A program made the position numbers and the translations under genes. The notes under the pieces were generated by a model. The model was not told where the DNA came from. It ran no database searches and saw only the letters and a program-made list of their open reading frames with translations. Below are positions 38,258 through 47,222 of a DNA stretch of 64,000 bases, piece by piece (within the stretch, counting starts at the first letter, position 1; every line of letters begins with the position of its first letter). The DNA is taken from positions 186,001 to 250,000 of the forward strand of contig NZ_JAOEIY010000002.1 of the NCBI RefSeq assembly GCF_025966695.1, written 5' to 3'. The DNA comes from Stutzerimonas sp. S1. Its GTDB lineage: Bacteria; Pseudomonadota; Gammaproteobacteria; Pseudomonadales; Pseudomonadaceae.

Positions 38258-39241
38258 TCAGCTGTGAGCCGGGACGTGGCCGAACAGCTCCTGGGAGAAC
38301 CTGACGCGTTCTTCCGGGGTTTCCTGAATGCCTTTTTCCTTGAGTTCGGCGATTCGCGTTTCGACCGCCTGGGCTCGGTGGGTAAGGCCGCAGTCGTTGG
38401 CGATCTGAATGTTCAGGCCCGGACGGGCGTTCAGTTCGAGAATCAACGGTCCCTTGTCCACGTCTAGGACCATGTCGACGCCGATGTAGCCAAGCCCGCA
38501 CAGCTCGTAGCAACCGGCGGCAAGTTTCATGAAACCGTCCCAGTTGGGTAGCTGCACGCCGTCCACGGCATTGCCGGTGTCCGGATGCTTGGTGATCTTG
38601 TTGTTCAGCCAGGTACCGCGCAGGGTGATACCGGTGGCCAGATCGACGCCAACGCCGATGGCGCCCTGGTGCAGGTTGGCCTTGCCGCCGGACTGGCGGG
38701 TCGGCAGGCGCAGCATGGCCATGACCGGATAGCCCATCAGCACGATGATGCGGATGTCCGGCACACCTTCGTAGCTGATGCTCTTGAAGATCGGGTCGGG
38801 CGTGACGCGGTACTCGATCAGTGCGCGGTCACGGTGACCGCCGAGGGAGTAGAGGCCGGTGAGGATGTTGGAAATCTGATGCTCGATCTCATCGTGGGAC
38901 ATGATCTTGCCGGACACGGTCTTGTAGCGACCTTCGAAACGATCGGCGATCACGAGGATGCCGTCACCGCCGGCACCCTGCGCCGGCTTGACGACGAAGT
39001 CGGTGTGATCCTTGACGATGTCCTTGAGTTTGTCGATGTCCTTCTCGGTCTCGATGATGCCGTACATCTCCGGCACATGAATGCCGGCCTCGATGGCGCG
39101 CTGCTTGGTGATGATCTTGTCATCGACGATCGGATACAGGCTGCGTTTGTTGTACTTGAGCACGTAATCCGCGTTGCGGCGGTTGATGCCCATGATGCCC
39201 TTGGCTTCCAGGGCCTTCCACGTCTTGATCAGACCGAACAT
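38258..39241 (-). CDS. Alpha-L-glutamate ligase-like protein (RimK-type ATP-grasp)
   Basis: A 327-residue ATP-grasp ligase. The ATP-binding segments are FVVKPAQGAGGDGILV, RALIEYRV and LILELNARPGLNIQIAN. RimK-like enzymes add amino acids such as glutamate to a protein or peptide. It is encoded 3 bp after the 7TM/transglutaminase gene and co-occurs with a retropepsin-like protease, a conserved trio in Pseudomonas. The substrate is not established by sequence. It is probably cytoplasmic. Confidence 0.88.
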   Translation of the reverse strand: MFGLIKTWKALEAKGIMGINRRNADYVLKYNKRSLYPIVDDKIITKQRAIEAGIHVPEMYGIIETEKDIDKLKDIVKDHTDFVVKPAQGAGGDGILVIADRFEGRYKTVSGKIMSHDEIEHQISNILTGLYSLGGHRDRALIEYRVTPDPIFKSISYEGVPDIRIIVLMGYPVMAMLRLPTRQSGGKANLHQGAIGVGVDLATGITLRGTWLNNKITKHPDTGNAVDGVQLPNWDGFMKLAAGCYELCGLGYIGVDMVLDVDKGPLILELNARPGLNIQIANDCGLTHRAQAVETRIAELKEKGIQETPEERVRFSQELFGHVPAHS

Positions 39242-39244
39242 GGC

Positions 39245-40771
39245 TCAATCCTTCAGAAAGGCTTTGAAGCGGAACAGCTCGGTCAGGCGGTAGCCGCGGT
39301 AGCGACCCATCGCCAGCATGAAGCCCACCATGATCAACAGCACCGCCGGGAAGGTGAAGATGAAATAGGTCAGCGCCTGGATGTTCATCAGCATGAAGGC
39401 CAGGCTCGCCGCGATCAGGGTACCGACCGCCACCTTGAAGGCATGGCCACCGCCGCGCTCTTCCCAAGTGATGGACAGGCGTTCGATGGTCATTGTCAGA
39501 ATCACCATCGGGAACAGCGATACCGAGAGGCCGCGTTCCAGCCCGAGCTTGTGGCTGAGTAGGCTGATGACCGCGATCAGCACCACGACGAACGTCAGCA
39601 CCACCGACAGGCGCGGCAGCATCTGCAGCTTCAGGTGTTCCAGATACGAACGCAGCGACAGGCCCAACGCGGTGATCAGGGTGAAGAGGATGATGCCAAA
39701 ACCAATCTGCGTTTCACGGAAGGCCAGAGCGATCAGCACTGGAGTGAAGGTGCCGAGCGTCTGCAGACCGCCGAGATTGCGCAGGATCAGGATCACCAGC
39801 ACGCCGATCGGGATCATGATCATGACCTGGTAGGTCTGCTGGGTCTGCAGCGGCAGGCCGTAGAGCGAATACTCGAGGAAGTCGGCGTCGGTGTTCTCGT
39901 CGGTCAGCTTGGCCAGACGGATCGCGTTCATTTCGCTGTTGTTCAGCGTGAACGACACCTGGGCATTGCGGCCGCCTTCGAGCGTGATCAGCGGCTGATC
40001 GCCGGTCCACCAGACCAGTCGGTCATTGGGCAGGCCCTGCTCGCCGGTTTCCGGGTTGAAGTACAGCCATTTGTCGCCATTGAAACTGCGCAGCCAGAGT
40101 TCCGGGCTCTGCGGCTGATCGGCCGCCAGCCGGACGGTATGGACGCGCTCCATGGGTACGTGGGCAATGGACAGCAGCAGTTCGACGACGCTGGCCTTAT
40201 TGGCGGTAGAAGCGTCACCGCCGAGGAGTAGCTTGACGTTATCGTCTTCGACGTTGTTGGCGCGCTTGATCGCTTCACTGATGAAGGTTTCGACATCCGC
40301 GGAGTGCTGGCGGATCGGTGAGAGCAGCGCTTCGGCCGCGATTTTTTCGGCGCCCTCGACCGGGATGCTGTCACGGAAGATCGGGCCGGTAGCCTTGGCC
40401 TGCTCGCCGCTGTAACGCTTGGTCAGGACCAGGCGGTAATAAAGCGTCTGCTTGCCACTGGCACGGCGGGCGGACCAGGTGACGCGGCGGTTGCCTTCTG
40501 CGCGATTGATGCTGACGCCGTAGTTGTTGGAAATGAAGCTTTCGTTGAGGCTGACGAATTCCTGGTTCAGCGGCGGAACGTACATCTGCAGCTTGACCGG
40601 CTCGCGCGGGCTGGCCTGGAACTCGACCTTGGCATCAATGTTCCAGAGGTCGTCGGTTTCGTCTTCGGTCACCGGGATGCCGAGGATGAATATCTGGTAG
40701 GCCGTAATGGATATGCCTAGGGCGACGAGCACAAAAATCAGGACTTTCAGATGTAGGGTCAGAGCGCGCAT
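39245..40771 (-). CDS. 7TM protein with inactive transglutaminase domain
   Basis: A 508-residue membrane protein. One helix near residues 8-28 anchors a periplasmic UUP1-type transglutaminase-like domain (about 35-300) in which the Cys-His-Asp triad is not obvious, so it is called inactive. Seven helices follow from about residue 310 (MIMIPIGVLVILIL onward) to the C-terminus. It is the middle gene of the trio and may couple an envelope signal to the ligase and protease. Function unknown. Confidence 0.88.
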   Translation of the reverse strand: MRALTLHLKVLIFVLVALGISITAYQIFILGIPVTEDETDDLWNIDAKVEFQASPREPVKLQMYVPPLNQEFVSLNESFISNNYGVSINRAEGNRRVTWSARRASGKQTLYYRLVLTKRYSGEQAKATGPIFRDSIPVEGAEKIAAEALLSPIRQHSADVETFISEAIKRANNVEDDNVKLLLGGDASTANKASVVELLLSIAHVPMERVHTVRLAADQPQSPELWLRSFNGDKWLYFNPETGEQGLPNDRLVWWTGDQPLITLEGGRNAQVSFTLNNSEMNAIRLAKLTDENTDADFLEYSLYGLPLQTQQTYQVMIMIPIGVLVILILRNLGGLQTLGTFTPVLIALAFRETQIGFGIILFTLITALGLSLRSYLEHLKLQMLPRLSVVLTFVVVLIAVISLLSHKLGLERGLSVSLFPMVILTMTIERLSITWEERGGGHAFKVAVGTLIAASLAFMLMNIQALTYFIFTFPAVLLIMVGFMLAMGRYRGYRLTELFRFKAFLKD

Positions 40772-40776
40772 GGGTA

Positions 40777-41313
40777 TTACTCGTCAGCGTCGGATTCGTT
40801 GATGCAGCCGGGTTTTCCGGCAACGTAGGTACGGCTTGGATCGACCAGTGCGCCAAAGCGGGTAAGCGCGTCGGAGCCAATCAAAAGTGGATATTGGAAA
40901 GCGCTACGGTCGGTGAGGTTCACTTCAATGCTGCGTTTGGCTTTGCCCATGCACAGATCGAGTTCGATAACCGGGCGTGCGGTGTAGGTTTTGTCCTCCT
41001 CCGGATCGAAGTCGCCAGCGCGGCGCTTGATCTTGCTGATGCGGGCCAGAGGACGTTCGATCGGGTGGGTATGCTCGCTGTCGACCGCCAGATAGAAGCG
41101 TACCCAGGTTTCACCGTCGCGCTTGAAACGGGAGATGTCGCGAGCACTGAGTGAGGCCGTTTGTGCGCCGGTATCCAGCTTGGCTGAGAGTTCGAGACCG
41201 AAATCCGGTATCGCGACGTATTCATTCAGGCCATAGACGGTTTGCTCGGCGCTGTGGCCGATGCCGGGAGCAAAAAGCAGGCAGAGCAAGAGGAAGTAGG
41301 CTTTGGCTCTCAT
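40777..41313 (-). CDS. Retropepsin-like aspartic protease family protein
   Basis: A 178-residue periplasmic protein annotated as ATP-dependent zinc protease or RimB-like. A signal peptide (MRAKAYFLLLCLLFAPGIGHS) precedes a retropepsin fold with active-site LDTGAQTASLSA and a hydrophobic strand YPLLIGSDAL. These proteins are paired with ATP-grasp ligases and could remove the added residues. The start is ATG 41313; an upstream frame to 41430 has no family sequence. It heads the three-gene operon. Confidence 0.85.
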   Translation of the reverse strand: MRAKAYFLLLCLLFAPGIGHSAEQTVYGLNEYVAIPDFGLELSAKLDTGAQTASLSARDISRFKRDGETWVRFYLAVDSEHTHPIERPLARISKIKRRAGDFDPEEDKTYTARPVIELDLCMGKAKRSIEVNLTDRSAFQYPLLIGSDALTRFGALVDPSRTYVAGKPGCINESDADE

Positions 41314-41513
41314 AAATCCGCGTAAGTAATCAGGAGAAGATTGGGAAAGGCGAAGTTGCTGAGCGTGCCGTGCGTCCTGATCGCAGGTCAGGGTGGCCGC
41401 GGCTCGCAGCGAGGGCTGGCATTCTAGCATGGCGGTTTAGGGGTCGCGACAGGCGGTAGCGACGCGATCAGCTCATTGGCGTTGGGCTGTCCCTGCCATT
41501 ACGACTTTAGTTC

Positions 41514-41527
41514 GATTGTCGACAATC
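41514..41527. promoter_or_regulatory. Operator palindrome GATTGTCGACAATC
   Basis: A perfect 14-bp palindrome in the 286-bp divergent region, 73 bp upstream of the GntR gene. With the site at 41588-41599 it forms a pair, as expected for a GntR-family autoregulator with a TTGTCGACAA-type operator. Confidence 0.75.
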
Positions 41528-41587
41528 CTTTCCTGGTCAGGTTGACTGAGTGGTTTTTGCAGCGTAGGTTTCACAAATCAAACATCA

Positions 41588-41599
41588 AGTGTCGACAAT
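41588..41599. promoter_or_regulatory. Second operator AGTGTCGACAAT abutting the GntR start
   Basis: It matches the palindrome at 41514-41527 in 11 of 12 positions and ends at the base before the ATG. Repressor bound here would cover the start region and block transcription of the whole prp operon. Confidence 0.7.
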
Positions 41600-42322
41600 A
41601 TGCTGGACTCGTTAGAAGCTTCACCAACCGTTCAGGTCGATAGCGGCACGCTGTCGGAGCACGTTTTCCGCCGCATCCAGGCGGCGATCGTGAAGGGCGA
41701 GATCGCCCCAGGCAGCAAGATCTCCGAACCTGAACTGGCGCGCACCTACGGCATCAGCCGAGGGCCGCTGCGGGAGGCTATGCACCGACTGGAAGGGCAA
41801 AAGCTGCTGGTGCGCGTTCCTCACGTGGGCGCCCGCGTGGTTTCGCTGGATCACGCCGAGCTGATCGAACTGTACGAGATCCGCGAGTCGCTGGAGGGTA
41901 TGGCCTGCCGATTGGCTGCCGAACGCATGAGCGACGCCGAGATCGACGAATTGCGCCGCGTGCTGGGCACCCATGAGCGTGATGAGGCTTTTCAGGCCGG
42001 GGTCGGCTATTACCAGCAGGAAGGCGATTTCGACTTCCATTACCGGATCATCCAGGGCAGTGGCAATCGCACGCTGGCCAAATTACTTTGCGACGAGCTC
42101 TATCAGCTGGTGCGCATGTACCGGATTCAGTTTTCTACCACGCCGAATCGGCCGCACCAGGCCTTCGCCGAACATCACCGAATCCTCGACGCCATCGCTG
42201 ACCGCGATGGCGAGCTGGCGGAGCTGCTGATGCGCCGTCACATCGCTGCTTCCAAGCGCAACGTCGAGCGCCACTTCAAGGGTGCTCAAGAGCAAACACC
42301 ACACAAAAGGGGTAAGGCATGA
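41600..42322 (+). CDS. GntR-family regulator of the methylcitrate operon
   Basis: A 240-residue FadR/VanR-type regulator. The N-terminal winged helix contains [18 protein letters not shown]; the C-terminal FCD domain has metal-binding His residues ([25 protein letters not shown]). It is the first gene of the prp cluster, with an ATGA overlap to prpB. By position it should repress the operon until 2-methylcitrate or a related acid binds. The E. coli-type PrpR (sigma-54) is absent here. Confidence 0.9.
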   Translation: MLDSLEASPTVQVDSGTLSEHVFRRIQAAIVKGEIAPGSKISEPELARTYGISRGPLREAMHRLEGQKLLVRVPHVGARVVSLDHAELIELYEIRESLEGMACRLAAERMSDAEIDELRRVLGTHERDEAFQAGVGYYQQEGDFDFHYRIIQGSGNRTLAKLLCDELYQLVRMYRIQFSTTPNRPHQAFAEHHRILDAIADRDGELAELLMRRHIAASKRNVERHFKGAQEQTPHKRGKA

Positions 42323-43206
42323 CTCTTCCTTCTGCCGGTCAGCGTTTCCGTGACGCCGTGGCCAGTGAACATCCGCTGCAGGTAGTCGGCGCGATCAACG
42401 CCAACCACGCCTTGCTGGCCAAGCGCGCCGGTTTCAAGGCCATCTACCTTTCCGGCGGCGGCGTCGCCGCGGGCTCCCTGGGTTTGCCGGACCTCGGTAT
42501 CACCGGTCTGGATGACGTATTGACCGATGTTCGTCGTATCACCGACGTCTGCGACCTGCCGCTGCTGGTGGATGTCGACACCGGTTTCGGTTCGTCGGCC
42601 TTCAACGTGGCGCGTACCGTCAAGTCGATGATCAAATTTGGCGCTGCGGCGATCCACATCGAGGATCAAGTCGGCGCCAAGCGCTGTGGCCATCGTCCAA
42701 ACAAGGAGATCGTTTCCCAACAGGAAATGGTCGACCGCATCAAGGCCGCCGTCGATGCGCGTACTGACGACAGCTTCGTGATCATGGCGCGCACCGACGC
42801 GCTGGCTGTCGAGGGTCTGAACTCTGCGCTGGATCGTGCAGCCGCCTGCATCGAGGCCGGCGCCGACATGATCTTCCCGGAGGCCATCACCGAGCTTGCG
42901 ATGTACAAAACCTTCGCCGATCGGGTGAAGGCGCCGATTCTGGCGAACATCACCGAGTTCGGGGCCACGCCGCTGTACACCACCGAAGAGCTGGCCAGCG
43001 TCGACGTCTCGCTGGTGCTCTATCCGCTGTCGGCCTTCCGCGCCATGAACAAGGCGGCCGAGAATGTCTACACCGCGCTGCGTCGCGACGGTACGCAGAA
43101 GAACGTGATCGATACCATGCAGACCCGCATGGAGCTCTACGATCGCATCAACTACCACGCATTCGAGCAGCACCTCGATGCGCTGTTCGCCCAGAAGAAG
43201 AACTGA
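42319..43206 (+). CDS. prpB: 2-methylisocitrate lyase
   Basis: A 295-residue TIM-barrel lyase that cleaves 2-methylisocitrate to pyruvate and succinate, the last step of propionyl-CoA breakdown. Active-site [10 protein letters not shown] is present with metal-binding LVDVDTGFG. The start overlaps the regulator stop (ATGA). Isocitrate lyase is excluded by length and by the PrpB-type sequence. Confidence 0.95.
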   Translation: MTLPSAGQRFRDAVASEHPLQVVGAINANHALLAKRAGFKAIYLSGGGVAAGSLGLPDLGITGLDDVLTDVRRITDVCDLPLLVDVDTGFGSSAFNVARTVKSMIKFGAAAIHIEDQVGAKRCGHRPNKEIVSQQEMVDRIKAAVDARTDDSFVIMARTDALAVEGLNSALDRAAACIEAGADMIFPEAITELAMYKTFADRVKAPILANITEFGATPLYTTEELASVDVSLVLYPLSAFRAMNKAAENVYTALRRDGTQKNVIDTMQTRMELYDRINYHAFEQHLDALFAQKKN

Positions 43207-43301
43207 GCAAGCCGAGTTCCGCCGGGTATCTGGCGGAACTCTCCTGAACAATTTTCGACGTGATTTGCGGTATCCAGAACAAATCCAAGAAGGAGATAGC
43301 A

Positions 43302-44429
43302 ATGGCTGAAGCAAAAGTACTGACTGGGGCGGGACTGCGCGGGCAGATTGCCGGGCAGACGGCCCTGTGTACCGTTGGCAAGACCGGTGCGGGACTGACC
43401 TACCGTGGTTACGACGTGCGCGATCTGGCAGCCGAATGTGATTTTGAAGAAGTTGCCTACCTGCTGTTCTACGGTGAGTTGCCGAACGCCCAGCAACTGA
43501 AAGACTACAAGGCTCGCCTGAAGACCATGCGCGATCTGCCGCAGGTGCTCAAGGAAGTGCTGGAGCGCATTCCGGCCAGCGCCCACCCGATGGACGTGAT
43601 GCGTACCGGTTCGTCGGTACTCGGCACCCTGGAGCCGGAGCTCAGCTTCGATCAGCAGCGCGACGTGGCCGAGCGCCTGATGGCTACCTTCCCGGCGATG
43701 ATGTGCTACTGGTATCGCTTCACCCACGACGGTGTGCGCATCAATTGCACCAGCGATGAAGACACCCTCGGCGGGCATTTCCTCGCGCTGCTGCACGACA
43801 AGAAGCCGAGCGACCTGCACGTCAAGGTGATGAACGTCTCGCTGATCCTCTACGCCGAGCACGAGTTCAACGCCTCGACCTTCACTGCCCGTGTCTGCGC
43901 CTCGACGCTGTCCGATCTCTATTCCTGCGTGACCGGTGCCATCGGTTCGCTGCGCGGCCCGCTGCATGGCGGCGCCAACGAAGCGGCGATGGACATGATC
44001 GAGCAATGGAAGAGCCCGGAAGAAGCGCGCGAAGCGATCCTCGGCATGCTCGAGCGCAAGGACAAGATCATGGGCTTCGGCCACGCGATCTACAGCGTTT
44101 CCGACCCACGCAACGAGGTCATCAAGGTCTGGGCCAAGAAGCTCGCCGACGAAGTGGGCGACACTGTGCTCTACCCGGTCTCGGTTGCCGTCGACGAAAC
44201 CATGTGGGAGCAGAAGAAGCTGTTCCCCAACGCCGACTTCTACCATGCGTCCGCCTATCACTTCATGGGCATTCCCACCAAGCTGTTCACGCCGATCTTC
44301 GTCTGTTCGCGCGTCACCGGCTGGGCGTCCCATGTGTTCGAACAACGCAGCAACAACCGGATCATTCGGCCGAGCGCCGAGTACATCGGTCCGGAACAGC
44401 GCAAGGTCGTTCCGATCGCTCAGCGCTGA
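43302..44429 (+). CDS. prpC: 2-methylcitrate synthase
   Basis: A 375-residue citrate-synthase-fold enzyme joining propionyl-CoA and oxaloacetate. Catalytic His residues are in PLHGGANEAA and GFGHAIYS and the Asp in the C-terminal VDETMW/FVCSRVTGW region. AAGAAGGAGAT precedes the ATG at 43302. It lies 95 bp after prpB in the operon. Confidence 0.95.
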   Translation: MAEAKVLTGAGLRGQIAGQTALCTVGKTGAGLTYRGYDVRDLAAECDFEEVAYLLFYGELPNAQQLKDYKARLKTMRDLPQVLKEVLERIPASAHPMDVMRTGSSVLGTLEPELSFDQQRDVAERLMATFPAMMCYWYRFTHDGVRINCTSDEDTLGGHFLALLHDKKPSDLHVKVMNVSLILYAEHEFNASTFTARVCASTLSDLYSCVTGAIGSLRGPLHGGANEAAMDMIEQWKSPEEAREAILGMLERKDKIMGFGHAIYSVSDPRNEVIKVWAKKLADEVGDTVLYPVSVAVDETMWEQKKLFPNADFYHASAYHFMGIPTKLFTPIFVCSRVTGWASHVFEQRSNNRIIRPSAEYIGPEQRKVVPIAQR

Positions 44430-44436
44430 TCGGAAC

Positions 44437-44461
44437 GGAGAGCCCGCCGCGCGGGCTCTCC
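44437..44461 (+). promoter_or_regulatory. Intraoperonic hairpin between prpC and acnD
   Basis: GGAGAGCCCGC, CGC loop, GCGGGCTCTCC: a perfect 11-bp stem without a U tract. It probably protects the prpC 3' end or lowers downstream expression; it is too weakly placed to end the operon. Confidence 0.5.
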
Positions 44462-44504
44462 AGACCTTGCCCCTCGGAACATTACTGGATTGAGTTCTTC
44501 CGGC

Positions 44505-47108
44505 ATGAATACACAACACCGCAAACCTTTGCCTGGCACTGGGCTTGACTACTTCGACACCCGCGAGGCGATCGAAGCGATTCAGCCGGGCGCCTATGAC
44601 AAGCTGCCCTATACCTCCCGTGTGCTGGCCGAACAGCTGGTGCGTCGCTGTGAGCCCGAAGCGCTGACCGATTCGCTGAAGCAGATTATCGAGCGCAAGC
44701 GCGACCTCGACTTTCCCTGGTATCCGGCTCGCGTCGTCTGCCACGACATTCTCGGCCAGACCGCGTTGGTCGATCTCGCCGGCCTGCGTGACGCGATCGC
44801 GGAGCAGGGCGGTGATCCGGCCAAGGTCAACCCGGTGGTGCCGACACAGCTGATCGTCGACCACTCGCTGGCGGTGGAATATGCCGGTTTCGATCCGGAT
44901 GCCTTCGAGAAGAACCGTGCCGTTGAGGAGCGTCGCAACGAGGACCGCTTCCACTTCATCGAGTGGACCAAGACCGCGTTCAAGAACGTCGACGTGATCC
45001 CGGCCGGCAACGGCATCATGCACCAGATCAACCTGGAGAAGATGTCGCCAGTGATCCAGGCTCGCGGCGGCGTGGCCTTCCCGGATACATGCGTCGGCAC
45101 CGACTCGCATACGCCGCACGTCGATGCGCTGGGTGTGATCGCCATCGGTGTTGGCGGCCTGGAGGCTGAAACCGTGATGCTCGGCCTGCCATCGATGATG
45201 CGTCTGCCCGACATCGTCGGCGTACGTTTGACCGGCAAGCGTCAGCCCGGCATCACCGCCACCGATATCGTCCTGGCACTGACCGAATTCCTGCGCAAGG
45301 AGCGTGTGGTCGGAGCCTGGGTCGAGTTCTTCGGCGAAGGTGCCGACAGCCTGACCATCGGCGATCGTGCGACCATCTCCAACATGTGCCCGGAGTATGG
45401 CGCCACCGCTTCGATGTTCTACATCGACCAGCAGACCATCGATTACCTCAAGCTGACCGGTCGCGAGCCTGAACAGGTCGCCCTGGTCGAGCAGTACGCC
45501 AAGGAAACCGGCCTCTGGGCGACCGCCCTGGAAGGCGCCGAGTACGAGCGCGTGCTCGAATTCGACCTGTCCAGCGTGGTGCGCAACATGGCTGGCCCGT
45601 CCAACCCGCACAAGCGCCTGCCGACTTCTGCGCTGCACGAGCGCGGCATTGCCGACGAAGCCAAGCTGGCCGCGGCGCGTGCCGAAGAGGCCGAAGGTCT
45701 GTTGCCGGATGGGGCGGTGATCATTGCTGCCATTACCAGTTGCACCAACACCTCCAACCCGCGCAATGTGGTTGCCGCCGGCCTGCTGGCCAAGAAGGCC
45801 AACGAGCTTGGTCTGGTGCGCAAGCCATGGGTGAAGACGTCCTTCGCGCCGGGTTCGAAGGTGGCCAAGCTGTACTTGGAGGAGGCGGGCTTGCTGCCGG
45901 AGCTGGAGAAGCTCGGCTTCGGCATCGTCGCCTATGCCTGCACCACCTGTAACGGCATGTCCGGCGCGCTGGATCCGAAGATCCAGCAGGAAATCATTGA
46001 CCGTGACCTGTACGCCACGGCGGTGCTGTCCGGCAACCGCAACTTCGACGGCCGCATCCACCCGTACGCCAAGCAGGCCTTCCTGGCCTCGCCGCCGCTG
46101 GTGGTGGCTTACGCCATTGCCGGTACCGTGCGCTTCGATATCGAACAGGATGTGCTGGGCACCGATAAGAACGGCAACCCGGTCATCCTGAAGGATCTCT
46201 GGCCATCCGACGAGGAGATCGACGCCATCGTCGCCGCCTCGGTCAAGCCGGAGCAGTTCAAGCAGGTCTACATCCCGATGTTCGATCTGGGCAGCATCGA
46301 GGAAGCCAAGAGCCCGCTGTATGACTGGCGTCCGATGTCCACCTACATCCGCCGTCCGCCGTATTGGGAAGGCGCGCTGGCTGGCGAGCGCACACTGAAA
46401 GGCATGCGCCCGTTGGCGATCCTGCCGGACAACATCACCACCGATCACCTGTCGCCGTCCAACGCGATCCTGCTGGATTCGGCCGCCGGTGAGTACCTGG
46501 CGAAGATGGGCCTGCCGGAGGAAGACTTCAATTCCTACGCCACCCACCGTGGCGATCACCTAACGGCGCAGCGGGCAACCTTCGCCAACCCGCAGCTGGT
46601 CAACGAGATGGCTGTGGTCGATGGCAAGGTGCAGAAGGGTTCGCTGGCGCGCGTCGAGCCGGAAGGCAAGGTGATGCGCATGTGGGAAGCCATCGAAACC
46701 TACATGAACCGCAAGCAGAACCTGATCATCGTGGCCGGTGCCGACTATGGCCAGGGCAGCTCGCGTGACTGGGCGGCCAAGGGCGTGCGTCTGGCCGGTG
46801 TGGAGGTGATCGTCGCCGAAGGTTTCGAGCGCATCCATCGCACCAACCTGGTTGGCATGGGCGTGCTGCCGGTCGAGTTTAAGCCGGGCACCACCCGTCT
46901 GACCCTCGGCCTCGATGGCACCGAAAGCTACGACATCGAGGGCGAGCTGTCGCCGCGTTGCGATCTGACCCTGGTCGTGCATCGTAAGAACGGTGAGGAA
47001 ACCCGTGTGCCGGTGACCTGCCGTCTCGATACCGCGGCCGAGGTTAGCGTCTACCAGGCTGGCGGCGTGCTGCAGCGCTTCGCCAAGGACTTCCTCGGTC
47101 AGGCCTGA
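44505..47108 (+). CDS. acnD: 2-methylisocitrate dehydratase, Fe/S-dependent
   Basis: An 867-residue aconitase-family enzyme that dehydrates 2-methylcitrate to 2-methylaconitate. The 4Fe-4S cysteines are seen in ITSCTNTSNP and YACTTCNGMSG; the C-terminal swivel has AGADYGQGSSRDWAAKG. It needs PrpF, encoded next. AcnD/PrpF together replace PrpD, which is not in the window. ATG 44505 is chosen over a TTG at 44490. Confidence 0.95.
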   Translation: MNTQHRKPLPGTGLDYFDTREAIEAIQPGAYDKLPYTSRVLAEQLVRRCEPEALTDSLKQIIERKRDLDFPWYPARVVCHDILGQTALVDLAGLRDAIAEQGGDPAKVNPVVPTQLIVDHSLAVEYAGFDPDAFEKNRAVEERRNEDRFHFIEWTKTAFKNVDVIPAGNGIMHQINLEKMSPVIQARGGVAFPDTCVGTDSHTPHVDALGVIAIGVGGLEAETVMLGLPSMMRLPDIVGVRLTGKRQPGITATDIVLALTEFLRKERVVGAWVEFFGEGADSLTIGDRATISNMCPEYGATASMFYIDQQTIDYLKLTGREPEQVALVEQYAKETGLWATALEGAEYERVLEFDLSSVVRNMAGPSNPHKRLPTSALHERGIADEAKLAAARAEEAEGLLPDGAVIIAAITSCTNTSNPRNVVAAGLLAKKANELGLVRKPWVKTSFAPGSKVAKLYLEEAGLLPELEKLGFGIVAYACTTCNGMSGALDPKIQQEIIDRDLYATAVLSGNRNFDGRIHPYAKQAFLASPPLVVAYAIAGTVRFDIEQDVLGTDKNGNPVILKDLWPSDEEIDAIVAASVKPEQFKQVYIPMFDLGSIEEAKSPLYDWRPMSTYIRRPPYWEGALAGERTLKGMRPLAILPDNITTDHLSPSNAILLDSAAGEYLAKMGLPEEDFNSYATHRGDHLTAQRATFANPQLVNEMAVVDGKVQKGSLARVEPEGKVMRMWEAIETYMNRKQNLIIVAGADYGQGSSRDWAAKGVRLAGVEVIVAEGFERIHRTNLVGMGVLPVEFKPGTTRLTLGLDGTESYDIEGELSPRCDLTLVVHRKNGEETRVPVTCRLDTAAEVSVYQAGGVLQRFAKDFLGQA

Positions 47109-47222
47109 GTCAGCTCCATTCAGCACGCGCTCCGCGGCTTGTTCGCGGGGTGTGTGCGGAGCAGCGACATTTCATTCCTGCGCTGCCGTCCGGTGGCGCA
47201 GCTTCATGAGGACAACATTCGC

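Noticed and set aside
43152..46559. 1135-codon open frame on the minus strand
   Set aside because: It lies antisense to prpB, prpC and acnD, whose products are fully conserved. Long antisense frames are common in GC-rich DNA; its translation is low-complexity and His/Arg/Gly-rich with no family match.
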